From assembly GCA_016169945.1 (NCBI GenBank), contig JADLSH010000273.1, forward strand, positions 2,833,001 through 2,897,000: a stretch of 64,000 nucleotides of DNA. The letters are read 5' to 3'. The DNA comes from Trachythela sp. YZ-2020. Taxonomy: Eukaryota; Cnidaria; Anthozoa; Malacalcyonacea; Clavulariidae. Below the pieces are notes generated by a model. It had not been told where the DNA came from. It made no database searches and saw nothing but the letters and a program-made list of their open reading frames with translations. Positions 1-9,299 of the stretch are shown here, piece after piece; the stretch's first letter is position 1; every line of letters begins with the position of its first letter. The translations under genes and the position numbers were made by a program.

Positions 1-1
1 C

Positions 2-1384
2 AACACCATTTTTGACGTTACAATGGGAAGTTTTGACGGGGCAGAGGTATGTGAACTAGTTGGGCTATATATTTTAAATAGCTTAGCTGAGAAATATGGG
101 AACGATAACGTTGGTCTTTACCGAGACGACGGACTGATTCTGTTAAAAGGATCTTCTAGCCGTCTTGCAGATAAAGCAAGAAAAGATCTGCATATGTTGT
201 TTGAGAACTTTCGTTTAAAAATTACTGTTGAAATATGCCACCAATCCGTCAATTTCCTAGACCTCACCCTTAATTTATTAGAAGAAAACTACCAACCTTA
301 TCGGAAACCCAATAACGATCCTCTCTTCATAAACAGTCATTCGAACCACCCTCCCCCAATCATAAGACAACTCCCGCAATCAGTCAACAAACGCATGTCA
401 AAATTATCATCCGACCAAAACACCTTTGCAACAGCCGCCCCCCTGTACGAAGACGCATTGCATCGTAGCAACTATCATGCAAACTTACATTATAACCCGA
501 ATGACAACGGTATTAAGAATAGAAGAAGACATCGAAATATCATCTGGTTCAATCCCCCGTACAGTAAAAACGTCAAAACCAATGTTGGCAAATCCTTCCT
601 CAGTTTAATCGACAAGCATTTTCCATCCTCTAGTTCCTTACATAGGATATTTAATCGCAACTCGGTGAAAGTAAGCTACAGCTGCATGGACAATTGCAAG
701 AGCATTATTTCCAAGCACAACACCAGAATTTTGTCGAAAGCAAGTACTACCACCACACAACCTACAATAAACAACCCTACTTGCAACTGCAGAGATAGCA
801 ATGAATGCCCTCTTCAAGGAAAATGTCAAGTGACCAGTGTAGTGTACAAAGCACAGGTTATAACCAGTAATGCGGAGCCGAAAGAATATATTGGAATGAC
901 GGGAAACAATTTCAAAGAACGTTTTAACAATCACACGAAATCGTTCAATCACCAAAGATACAAAAACAATACAGAGCTCTCCAAATACGTATGGATTTTA
1001 AAAGAAAAACAGGGTAACTTTGAAATTAAGTGGTCTATCCTGAAACGAGCGGGTTCATATTCCAGCGGCGGGAAAAGATGTAATCTTTGTTTACAAGAGA
1101 AACTTTGTATTCTGAAAGCGGATAAGTCAACCTTGCTTAACAAGAGACGCGAGGTCTTTTCAAAATGCCTCCACCAAAAGCGATTCTTGGCCGGAAAATT
1201 CAAACGTGCGCACGCGCAACAATCACGCAAGCATGCCAACGTGATTTCAACGGAAACTAACGGAACAACAACAACATTTCCAACGGAAACTAACGCCATC
1301 AAGCAGGAGCTTTTAGTTGAACATTACAACTCGTCACCTGAAGATCGTGAAAACGTGAAACTCGGAGTTGTGACTTTATTTTAA
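2..1384 (+). CDS. Penelope-like element ORF: RT end + GIY-YIG (5' partial)
   Basis: The frame is open from the window edge, so the ATG at 23 is internal and the element starts upstream. The protein begins in the reverse transcriptase palm: GLYRDDG holds the catalytic YRDD motif C (around residue 38 from the ATG), followed by the thumb-like FLDLTLNL and the conserved PYRKPNNDPL block. A Cys-rich segment (CNC, CPLQGKC) precedes a GIY-YIG endonuclease (YIGMTGNNFKERF), as in endonuclease-bearing Penelope-like elements. RT copies element RNA and GIY-YIG nicks the target. No frameshift is seen in this portion. The last codons overlap a hammerhead ribozyme (1333-1374). The assignment to the PLE superfamily is confident; the subgroup is not. 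Confidence 0.88.
   Translation, partial: NTIFDVTMGSFDGAEVCELVGLYILNSLAEKYGNDNVGLYRDDGLILLKGSSSRLADKARKDLHMLFENFRLKITVEICHQSVNFLDLTLNLLEENYQPYRKPNNDPLFINSHSNHPPPIIRQLPQSVNKRMSKLSSDQNTFATAAPLYEDALHRSNYHANLHYNPNDNGIKNRRRHRNIIWFNPPYSKNVKTNVGKSFLSLIDKHFPSSSSLHRIFNRNSVKVSYSCMDNCKSIISKHNTRILSKASTTTTQPTINNPTCNCRDSNECPLQGKCQVTSVVYKAQVITSNAEPKEYIGMTGNNFKERFNNHTKSFNHQRYKNNTELSKYVWILKEKQGNFEIKWSILKRAGSYSSGGKRCNLCLQEKLCILKADKSTLLNKRREVFSKCLHQKRFLAGKFKRAHAQQSRKHANVISTETNGTTTTFPTETNAIKQELLVEHYNSSPEDRENVKLGVVTLF
1333..1374 (+). ncRNA. Hammerhead ribozyme inside PLE ORF end
   Basis: Type I hammerhead fold read directly: stem I GTCAC (1333-1337) pairs with GTGAC (1370-1374); core CTGAAGA (1338-1344) fits CUGANGA; stem II CGT/ACG (1346-1348/1353-1355) closes a GAAA tetraloop; second core GAAA (1357-1360); stem III is only CT/AG with loop CGG (1361-1367); cleavage predicted after GTT at 1369. 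HHRs with very short stem III are established in Penelope-like elements. The pair next to the core in stem II is U-U rather than G-C, so activity may be weak. It lies within the ORF's last codons. Confidence 0.8.
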
Positions 1385-1423
1385 GTAAACAAAACAATTA
1401 TAAAGCTCTACCAATACCAGGTG

Positions 1424-1434
1424 TTGAGCACTCT
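1424..1434 (+). other. Shared motif TTGAGCACTCT downstream of ribozymes
   Basis: The exact 11-mer recurs at 1996-2006, 2080-2090, 2293-2303 and 11884-11894, with variants at 2362-2372 (TTGAGCATTCT) and 10312-10322 (TTGAACACTTT). One exact copy lies about 30-70 nt downstream of the hammerheads ending at 1374, 1928, 2264 and 11848. It may be part of a 3' recognition or processing signal common to PLE and retrozyme-like units; that role is inferred. Confidence 0.6.
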
Positions 1435-1483
1435 TCAAGCTGTGCATTAATACTTTGTTTGAAAGTATTATTATAACTACTAT

Positions 1484-1485
<2 letters not shown>

Positions 1486-1538
<53 letters not shown>
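1486..1538 (+). repeat. (TA)n microsatellite
   Basis: About 26 TA units separate the first PLE copy from the next PLE fragment. Similar TA tracts border PLE or retrozyme pieces at 2041-2055, 2551-2560, 10350-10368, 13367-13398 and 13553-13580. ORFs rich in alternating Tyr-Ile here are products of the repeat. Confidence 0.9.
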
Positions 1539-1541
<3 letters not shown>

Positions 1542-1544
1542 AAA

Positions 1545-1765
1545 AAAGGAAATAATAGCACTTTTAAAACCCGATATCTAAACCACTCTAGCTCATTTAG
1601 AAACCTAAAATATAAATCTGCCACCGAGCTTAGCAAATATGTCTGGACATTGAAAGAATCAGATGTCCACTACGCCATCAATTGGAAAATATTAAAACAA
1701 TGCAAGCCATACTCGCAGACACAGGAAGAAACATTTACTAAGCAATCACTAACAAACAATTAACA
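1545..1765 (+). pseudogene. PLE GIY-YIG C-terminal fragment
   Basis: The translated piece HSSSFRNLKYKSATELSKYV and the following KILKQCKPYS align with residues just after the GIY-YIG core of the intact copy at 2-1384 (HTKSFNHQRYKNNTELSKYV...ILKRAGSYS). It is joined directly to the TA tract and lacks the RT. The region 1766-2050 behind it is a PLE 3' end containing a hammerhead and the TTGAGCACTCT motif. Confidence 0.75.
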
Positions 1766-1870
1766 GACACTTATCACAGTTAGCTATGTGTACGTATTTG
1801 TAATATGAGTCATCCGTTTTATAGATTAATCCTAATTCAAATTTCTTAGCGTTAAAAAATCAGTTGCAAT

Positions 1871-1928
1871 ATTCACCTGATGAGTGTGGTAGGCTCGGCT
1901 TGCCATACGAAACAGATTTGTAGTGAAT
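1871..1928 (+). ncRNA. Hammerhead ribozyme (PLE 3' region)
   Basis: Stem I ATTCAC (1871-1876) pairs perfectly with GTGAAT (1923-1928). Core CTGATGA (1877-1883) and GAAA (1909-1912) are canonical. Stem II is long: GTGTGG (1884-1889) with CCATAC (1903-1908), a T-G wobble, then AGGC/GCTT around a TCG loop. Stem III is CA/TG with a four-base loop (1913-1920), then TA with cleavage predicted after 1922. All consensus core bases are present, and the closing stem-II pair is the usual G-C, so this is the best candidate for an active PLE-type ribozyme here. Confidence 0.88.
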
Positions 1929-2211
1929 TAAAGTTTTAATGAAGTAGTTCGGGTTTGTACTTTATTTTGTTTTACTATTTCGCTCTGCCTTGGTATTGAG
2001 CACTCTATAGTCTATATGATTTTGAACTTGACACTTATATTCATATATATATATAAAAGCTCACTTCCCTTGTGGTCGTTTGAGCACTCTGGCCCCAAGA
2101 CACTTCACGCATGTCTGGATGCGCATGTGTCTGAGTATTGTACCACATGCGCTTGGTGAGGGCAAGAATATGGTGTATAAATACGAAGTCACTCGCATCT
2201 AGACTGCGTTA

Positions 2212-2264
2212 CAAGCTGCACTGACGAGCCGTTGAACGGCGAAACATGCATGTCTGCAGATTTG
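2212..2264 (+). ncRNA. Hammerhead ribozyme, retrozyme unit 1
   Basis: Stem I CTGCA (2216-2220) pairs with TGCAG (2255-2259) and continues after a small internal loop as CAA/TTG (2212-2214/2262-2264). Core CTGACGA (2221-2227) fits CUGANGA; stem II GCCG/CGGC (2228-2231/2237-2240) has loop TTGAA; second core GAAA (2241-2244). Stem III is the palindrome CATGCATG (2245-2252), three pairs with a two-base loop or a dimer helix, then TC with cleavage after 2254. Confidence 0.92.
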
Positions 2265-2493
2265 ACTATATATGCTCCTTCACTTTGTGTTGTTGAGCAC
2301 TCTGTGAGGTTAATTGGTGGCTATAAGCTATAATGCAAAAGCTCACTTCCCTTGTGGTCGTTTGAGCATTCTGGCCCCAAGACACTTCACGCATGTCTGG
2401 ATGCGCATGTGTCTGAGTATTGTACCACATGCGCTTGGTGAGGGCAATAGTATGGTGTATAAATACGAAGTCACTCGCATCTAGACTGCGTTA

Positions 2494-2546
2494 CAAGCTG
2501 CACTGACGAGCCGTTGAACGGCGAAACATGCATGTCTGCAGATTTG
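2494..2546 (+). ncRNA. Hammerhead ribozyme, retrozyme unit 2
   Basis: Identical to the ribozyme 282 bp upstream: core CTGACGA at 2503-2509, GAAA at 2523-2526, cleavage predicted after 2536. The palindromic stem III favours activity as a dimer of transcripts, a known property of short-stem-III hammerheads. Confidence 0.92.
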
Positions 2547-2599
2547 ACTATATATATATAAATAATGCACAAATTACATCGTTTGCTTGCACTGTTGTA

Positions 2600-2704
2600 A
2601 GATTTTGCTTTCGAAATAATTTGCCACGAAATGCCGTGACAAGAAGAAATGCCCCCTTCGCGGAAAATGCCTTCAATCGGCTGTGGTATATCAAGCATGT
2701 GTAA
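2600..2704 (+). pseudogene. PLE Cys-rich domain fragment
   Basis: The frame reading KKCPLRGKC then AVVYQA (2644-2690) matches the CPLQGKC...VVYKA segment that precedes GIY-YIG in the intact PLE. It is a short remnant that abuts a fragment of the 14.8-19.4 kb transposase-like gene at about 2705. Confidence 0.6.
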
Positions 2705-4150
2705 AATGTTATTGATCAAATTTCTCTTGTCCATGACACACATTGTACTTTTAACGAGTCTGAAACAACAACTATGGTACAACAACTATCAAATTCTATT
2801 GAGGAAGTTAGAGCTCTATGGAATAAAAGGACAAGCTCAAACTTTGCTCAAATCTTATCTCACAAACCGAAATCAGAAATGTCAAATAAAAAATTCCTTT
2901 TCATTAGAGCGACTGATTAAATGTGGCGTACCACAAAGCTCTATTTTAGGGCCACTATTCTTTCTGTTATATATTAATGATTTACCTCAATGTTTAAATA
3001 AAACAAAACCTCGCTTATTTGCTGACGATACAATTCTGACGACTGATTCTATAACTGACCTTGAGGCTGGAGTAAATTCTGATTTAGAAAACCTCAGAAA
3101 ATGGTTAATCGCCAATAAACTTAGTCTTAATGTAGCTAAGACTGAGTTTATGTTAATAGGTTCAAAACCAATGATAAAAAATGTTTCTGATTCTCATCCG
3201 AATGTTTTCATTGACAATAAACAAATTAAACAAGTTTACGAATGTAAAACTCTTGGAGTAATTGTTGACCAGTATATATCTTGGAAAAGTAATACTAATA
3301 ATATTTGCAAAAAAATAACAGCAGGAATCTCTGCTCTCCGTCGTGTCAAACCTTTTGTTGACAAAGATACACTCATTTCCATATATAACGCTATTGTTCG
3401 CCCATACTTTGATTACTGTTGTGAAGTATGGGATGTGTTTGGTGCAACACAATCAAAACGACTCCAAAAACTGCAAAATAGAGCTGCTAGGATTATAATG
3501 AACATGAGCAATGACGTAAATCATTCTACTGCTTTACATGCTTTGGGTTGGGAGCCACTCGAAACCGAAAGGAAGAAAGCTAAAACAAAAATGATGTATA
3601 AAATATTAAATAATATGGGTCCCAAATCACTCACTAATCTTTTTTCATACAAAAATGAGAAAATCGACTACAACCTTCGGGACATTTCAAGTGGTCTTTG
3701 TTTACCAAAACCACGTACTAACAATATGAAAAATAGTTTTATGTATGACGGAGCACACCTTTGGAATTCCATTCCCAAAGCAATTAGGGAGAGCAGATCT
3801 CTTTCTTCCTTTCAAAATTAAATCGCTGCTCACATAAATGAGTACAAAGTAAATTGATTACATGTAAATAGTCTAACAACGTTATTATTATGTAAATAAT
3901 TTAAATTTTCCATCTTTTAAAACATAAGTATTTTTGTAAATAGCTCTAAATTGTAACATTTTTTATTTCTTGCACACGCCCCTCATGGAAATCAGCTTCG
4001 GTTGACGAGGTCAGCGTGTATAAATAATGTTTTCTATCTTTTTTCTATCTAAAGGGAGACAGTGACAAAAGTGAAGTTCACATATGTTCATACATTAAAT
4101 CATAGTTACTACCTGGTCAACAAATTCTACCTTGGCGATTCACTTTGATA
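2705..4150 (+). pseudogene. Split 3' fragment of a transposase-like gene
   Basis: Bases 2705-2778 and 4047-4150 together match 19261-19440, the last exon and 3' flank of the transposase-like gene (shared blocks include GTACTTTTA and CTTGGCGATTCACTT). The intervening 2779-4046 is a non-LTR retrotransposon. The copy therefore existed before the insertion. Nothing else of this gene is present here. Confidence 0.75.
2779..4046 (+). mobile_element. 5'-truncated CR1/L2-like non-LTR retrotransposon
   Basis: The frame to 3821 encodes the second half of a non-LTR reverse transcriptase: GVPQSSILGPLFFLLYINDL (motif B region), LFADDT (catalytic FADD), then the thumb and the C-terminal LGVIVDQYISW, IYNAIVRPYFDYC, LQNRAARII and LWNSIP blocks typical of CR1/L2-like elements. 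Motif A and the endonuclease are missing. The first residues from the ATG at 2649 belong to the flanking PLE and transposase-like fragments, not to the RT. No frameshift is seen in the 340-residue RT part, so the insertion looks fairly young. Confidence 0.85.
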
Positions 4151-4365
4151 TTTTAGTACCCTCGCAAGGCGCTTAGATTCACTTAGATTAGTAGCCTACC
4201 CTCGCAAGGCGCTTCGCACTAGCCTGCTCGCAGACGTTCTTATGGCTCAAACCCTCGCCAACTAACGTCTGCTGAACCGAGCGATACATTCCATTCCCTC
4301 GATTTGACCAATCACTGCGAACCTTCTTAAATCGGGAAGGTTCACTGTGATTGGTAGATTTTGAT

Positions 4366-4639
4366 ATGCCTTCGCGGCAAAAAGAAAACAAGATGGCGGA
4401 TTTCGACTTGGCTTTCGACTTGGCTTTCAAGAGAGTATGCGAGAAGTTTAGTATAGAAAAGATCAATGAGTATCAACAAAGAGCCATTATTCATATTGTT
4501 GGAAAGAAATCTGACGTGTTTGTAAATCTCCCAACTGGTTTTGGGAAATCGCTCATATACCAATCATTGCCATTAATTGTGGATACAATTTCCAAAGCGT
4601 CGGGACACATTGTGGTTGTTGTTTCTCCGTTTATTAATC
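4366..4639 (+). pseudogene. RecQ-like helicase N-terminus, truncated
   Basis: From the ATG at 4366 (a second in frame at 4393) the protein has FQ-like YQQRAIIHIV, then Walker A in LPTGFGKSLIY and the following VVVVSPF, the order found at the start of RecQ-type DEAD-box helicases. The frame continues into an unrelated PLE piece at about 4640, so motifs II-VI are lost. The start lies 67 bp inside the transposon's left repeat. RecQ helicases unwind 3'-5'; here it is presumably an element-encoded accessory gene, now dead. Confidence 0.8.
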
Positions 4640-4880
4640 TTATACAACCACACCAGCTCATTCAGAAACCCAAAACACAAAAACTGTACTGAACTCAGCA
4701 AATATATTTGGACATTGAAAAACTCTAGTATGGAATATTCAATTAAGCCGAAAATACTTAAAAGGTGTAACTTATGTTTACATGAGAAATTTGTTATCAT
4801 CTGCCATCCAGAACTAAGTTCTTTGAACACAAGAAACAAGCTTATATCCACATGTAGACATAGAAAAAAGACATAGTGTA
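4640..4880 (+). pseudogene. PLE GIY-YIG fragment inserted in RecQ gene
   Basis: [20 protein letters not shown] and then [10 protein letters not shown] match the segment after the GIY-YIG core of the PLE at 2-1384. The fragment is 5'-truncated at nearly the same protein position as the one at 1545, suggesting a common end point of reverse transcription. Confidence 0.7.
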
Positions 4881-4934
4881 CATTGAAAAACCTTTGGATG
4901 ATGGTTTAATATTAACATTTAGCACGGGTAACTT

Positions 4935-5115
4935 GGATGTTAATGTGTTAACCATACTATCTGCCTGTGTCTTTTACCCATTAATCTGCATGGTTATCCA
5001 CTTATCCCATTAATATTTCCAAGCTGACATTAGCACTACTTTTCTATTTTACTCTGCCTAAAGCAAGATGATTTTACATGTCAAGGGCAAAGTGTTAGGT
5101 TTTAATGGTTAGAAG
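4935..5115 (+). repeat. Diverged copy of the TTAA MITE
   Basis: Contains degraded equivalents of the 31.5-kb MITE: TACTATCTGCCTGTGTCT, TTTTACTCTGCC and GATTTTACATGTCAAGGG. Much older than the copies at 31.5, 36.8 and 44.2 kb. Confidence 0.5.
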
Positions 5116-5286
5116 TCCTTACATCACACCACTGTTAAAGAATTCATATTTGGGCAATGCGCATTCCACATTGCATATTTGCGTAAACCTAATGTTTATA
5201 ATTATGCCTTAATAGTGGTTGAAATTGTGTGACATAAGCACTTCTTGATTCAATTAATACATAATGTCCATAGAGATTTCAAAAAT

Positions 5287-8200
5287 TCAGTAGTGAGTAA
5301 TAGTATGTACCTTTGTTGACTTCTGACACATTTCTTTACTATATTTATGAGGAATGTGTTTGAATACACATAGTGGAGAAAAAGCATCAAAATACTCAAC
5401 CAAAATCCTTGATACCAGAATGATATAGTTAAATATTTGACTTTTCATGTCATTATGTGAAAGTAGAAATTTCAAGTTAGGAATTTTTCAAAGATCATCC
5501 TTTTGTCCTTCACTTGAACGAGAATTGCCAGATACCCTGTTTATTACCATGCGGTGATTGATCCAGTGAATATCCCTATTTGGATGATCATTGTCATATT
5601 CTTGGTCTTCAATTCCACGTCAATGTTATCAAAGGCAACATTAAACCCTGGATGACAGTCAGCCTTCCTTTTCGTCAGTTCCTTTTGGGCCTCACTTTTG
5701 CTGTCATCTTCTAGATGTTGAATGGTATGGTTTTCGTTGGTTATTATATTATTTGCCGTCTGAAGCTCAGCATCAAAATCTTTCCCAAGTGTATCCAACT
5801 TTGCCAATATGCTCTGATTTGAGGACGTAAGATGCATCTTACAAAATCTTTTGATGTTTGACTAAAATAAAATTGTGGTTGTTTAATAAATATTATTTAT
5901 CAGAAGTTCTCATATCCTGAGTTTAAATTAGCCCCGAAGACAGCAAGAAAAATTTATTTATTAATGACATCAATAAACTTTAATTAACACCCCCCATGGA
6001 TTAGTTTCCTGTGCAGGTGCTAGTGTTAGTGGTGGACGATATTTTATAAATATGTTGATGCTGTCAATATTGAGAATGAATTGATACTGATAGCGATACT
6101 ATTGTTCAGTATCTATGATTTCAATATTCATCATGTGACATGGACTAATTGATTCTGAGGTCATGCTTACATAAAGTATGACGCATTTATGAACCAGTAG
6201 CAAAAATCTAAGTAATGTATTTGCACTGTGCAGTACATTATAATTTTATATGGTTGTTATGCAAATTGAGTGAAGGGTGTTATCAAGACATAGTGTCAAT
6301 GTTTATTTACTAGGTATGATGGGTAACAATATTCTAAATGCTGTCATGGTTTTAATGCAATTGTCAATTTATACCCATGAATTGTATTACCAGCTGTTTA
6401 TACACAAGCCAAATTTTTAAACTCCCAGAAAAATAGATAGGATACTTTGTGCTTCGAAGTATACAAATACTCAGTATCGAGTTGATTCTAAAATCACAGT
6501 ATCACCCACAACTAAAATAGTGTCTCTCACCACTTCCCACTGCAGATGGAGGGAATTGATGATTGACAGACACCAGTAACTGTGTATGCATGCGAATTTC
6601 TGAGGTTTCATCAAATCTCTAAATCTGGGGATTGACTTAATGCATCCTGATTTTTTCATGCATTTTGATAGTTCCTGAGGAGTTGGTAACATGAATGATA
6701 CCACTGTACTATTGATTAACAATTCTGGGAGGACAATAAACACAATAGCACACATTGTTTAATATCATTATCACTTAATAAATTGGAATCAATTTCCCTG
6801 TAATTACAATCATATAAACCAATATTTTAATAACACCAAGTCTCAAATCTTGGGATTATTTGTATAGATAATGATGAAAATAGCAATCTAATAATGTACA
6901 TAAGTTTATACACAGTTTGTTGTATGATTGTGTACATTTAATTTCATATACCGGGTGTCCCAAAAAAAAGTATCGGTGTTTGATTTAATGTAGCGCAAAA
7001 CCTGCAACAGATATTTCACTCAGACAAGTTTTACTGTATTCAAAAAGGGCTAACTTAAATTTTGGTATATAACCCTTGAATTTTGATGCAATATTGACCG
7101 AGATACAGATGTTGCAAGTTGCGGTACGTTTTTAAAATTAGTGAAAAATCGAGAAAAAACGGCTTATTAAATTGATTTGAAAACAGTTGTCATTTTATCA
7201 CGAGTATTGTCATTTTCAATAAAGTTAACTTTAACTTCACATTATTTCCTAGTAGATTTACTATTTTGCTAGTCTTTTGTAACCCTTGGGAATAAAAATT
7301 GAATAATAATACATATTTGAAATAAAATTTAATTAAAAACATTGAAGACAGCTTTGTGCATGAGGTAATTGTTTTGGCATGTGAAACTTTGGACGAAGAA
7401 CTGATCCAAAATTCTTTTGGCATGGTTTCCAGAGCAAGACGGTGTATTCATGCGCAAAGACGATAATTTCCAGATGATCAAATCTTGATCTTTGGAACAA
7501 TATCGTTGTACATGCAAAAGAACGCTCTTTTGACCACATAGAAGTATTTATCACGTCTAACCAAATAGACATTTGATGGGGCCGTTTTATGCTAATTTTA
7601 GTAATTTCAAAAATGCTTACTCAACTTCAAACATCTGTATCTCGGTCAATATTGCATCAAAATTCAAATGTTATATACGAAAATTTAAGTTAGTCCTCTT
7701 TAAATATAATGAAATTTATTTAAGTAAAATACTTGTTGTAGTTTTTACGAAATATTAACTCAAACAGCGATACTTTTTTTTGGGACACCCGGTATATGAT
7801 GCAGACATGCAGTAAATCTGCTGTTTTGAACCACTAATTTGCACTATTTTCTATTAAATAGGATTTATGAGATTTATCCCCCAAATAGAACAGTTATAAC
7901 TTTATATACAAATATAGACCATATTTACTTCCGTGGACCCTGTGTTTAGAAGGACTCCAATAACTGCACCAGTTGCACTCATATGCCAATTTCGTTGCTT
8001 CAATAAAATCGAACCAGCTAAAGCAACACTCCGAAACCATTGTGCTTCTTTATTACGTCTGGATGAGGCAACTGTCATCAAGAAGGCATAAAAGATTGGA
8101 TGTAGTCTGCCATTCTTCCCTCAGTGATTGCATTGAATATTTCACTAAGTCGTTCTTTCCAGTTTTTCTGAGTATGGATGGATGTTTCCGCGAACAAAGC

Positions 8201-9024
8201 CCGTTCACTTCAGTAGAAACAGTGCGAAGAACATTTCCACGATAAACTTTGATATCAGTTTACATTTCATAACTGAATTGTCTATCCTTCTCGGCGCTCC
8301 GTGAACGAGAGCCTTTCCAATGGCTTCATATTCAGATGGCAATGTTTTGTTGCAGGTCTTACTGGGATACTCGATAGATACATTCACCTTTGTTCCTTTA
8401 ATAGGTGAAATAGGTATTGGCAAGCTTGTCTTAGCATTCGTGGAAATGTTATTTTGAATGGGACAAGAAGTATTTTGGTACGAACAAGTTGGATTTGTAT
8501 GAACGGCAGGTGGCGGAAATTGATATATTTGCGTATGACCTCCGGTTAATATTAATGAGCCAAACGCGTTGAAACTCACTTGAGATCTATGATGAGACTG
8601 TGATTGCGGTAAATATAATCCCGGTCTATGTCTATAGGAAGTACAACTCGTGGGATTAGAGAATTTCAACGATTTCACTGCGCCACTTCGCTTCTGCTGC
8701 TATGTTGGTCGAACCGAAATGTTGCTAATCATATCTCTTGCCATCTTTGGAGAAATCGTTTTTAATTTCTTCCTTGGCATCTTTTAAACTTTTGATAATC
8801 TTTTATAATCGCAACAAACGCTTATAACAGGTCTTCGAACAAACAAATAGATAGTTTCCCGAAGAATACAAATTGATATCGATATCAATTGCTGTTTTGA
8901 TCAGACCTTTCATATCTGCTTTTGTTTTCTCAAAATATTTTACTCTTTCATCTTTTGGTGGAGCGCTGTTACAGAGAAAACATCGATGATCGCCTCCGAT
9001 TATTTTTTCTGGAGTTTTATTCAT
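5287..9024 (-). pseudogene. DUF6589-type transposon gene, decayed
   Basis: Minus-strand pieces in the order expected for DUF6589 proteins of cnidarians: an N-terminal zinc finger at 9024-8803 (CFLCN ... VCSKTCYKRL); a Pro/Ser linker ending in EYPSKTCNKTLPSEYEAIGK at 8678-8240; a piece near 8200-7900 with SLREEW and GSILLKQRN; a segment at 5837-5500 with ILAKLDTLGKDFDAEL, AFDNIDVELK and, after a frameshift, NRDIHWINHRMVINRVSGN; and a C-terminal piece at 5500-5287 with FNYIILVSRILVEYFDAF and IPHKYSKEM. A mariner-like insertion at 6949-7794 splits it. DUF6589 function is unknown to me; presence within TIRs suggests a transposase or accessory. At least one frameshift and in-frame stops show it is dead. 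Confidence 0.65.
6949..7794. mobile_element. Mariner-like foldback MITE
   Basis: Ends TACCGGGTGTCCCAAAA / complement, flanked by TA at 6947-6948 and 7795-7796. The inverted arms are long, about 190 bp (both contain ATATTGACCGAGATACAGATG). The GGGTGTCCCA terminus is typical of mariner elements. The centre has no recognisable transposase. Inserted into the DUF6589-like gene. Confidence 0.8.
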
Positions 9025-9299
9025 TTATTTTTAAATAGTAACAATTATAACAAAGGGAAAGCAAAATTGTATTATTACTTCGCGCGGGAAATTTAATGTT
9101 TACAACTTGCTTGCGGAAGTCATTATAAAAGACTAGCGTTGATTGACCCATTGCAGAACCCCTAGCAAAATCTTATTGGTTCTTCATAACAAAGGGAATG
9201 GAATGTATCGCTCGGTCCAGCAGACGTTAGTTGGCGAGGGTTTGAACCATAAGAACGTCTGCGAGCAGGCTAGCTTCGCACCGGCTCGGGGATAATATC

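Larger units (their letters stand above)
2055..2554 (+). mobile_element. Retrozyme-like tandem repeat (282-bp unit, dimeric)
   Basis: Bases 2055-2270 recur nearly identically at 2337-2552, giving a direct repeat with a 282-bp period; the second unit stops after its ribozyme in a TA run. Each unit holds one hammerhead (2212-2264, 2494-2546) and no ORF. Cleavage at both sites would release a 282-nt RNA. Small tandem hammerhead-bearing non-coding retroelements (metazoan retrozymes) are known; this fits them in size, arrangement and ribozyme type. It sits directly downstream of PLE pieces, the likely source of the RT; mobilisation in trans is inferred. Confidence 0.8.
4220..9273. mobile_element. 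DNA transposon with RecQ-like and DUF6589-like genes
   Basis: Left end 4220-4299 (TAGCCTGCTCGCAGACG...) and right end 9194-9273 are inverted repeats of 80 bp with about two mismatches. The flanks GCTTCGCAC at 4211-4219 and 9274-9282 are an exact 9-bp target duplication. Inside, a RecQ-like helicase start reads rightward from the left end and a decayed DUF6589-type gene reads leftward from the right end. Later insertions are a PLE fragment (4640-4880), a TTAA-MITE relative (4935-5115) and a mariner-like foldback (6949-7794). A 9-bp duplication with long TIRs recalls Mutator-like elements, but no MULE transposase is seen. Confidence 0.85.

Noticed and set aside
1376..1763. ORFs of alternating Tyr-Ile on both strands
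   Set aside because: They are translations of the (TA)n tract; only the 3' part of the plus frame is real PLE coding debris.
2649..2780. N-terminus of the non-LTR protein from the ATG at 2649
   Set aside because: Those codons read through PLE and transposase-gene fragments in the wrong frame; the RT begins near 2779.
4876..4935. Another hammerhead behind the 4.6-kb PLE fragment
   Set aside because: GGATGATGG resembles the core but no GAAA or paired stem I follows.
7190..7572. Mariner transposase in the 6.9-7.8 kb element
   Set aside because: Minus-strand ORFs show no helix-turn-helix or DDE/D residues; the element appears non-autonomous.
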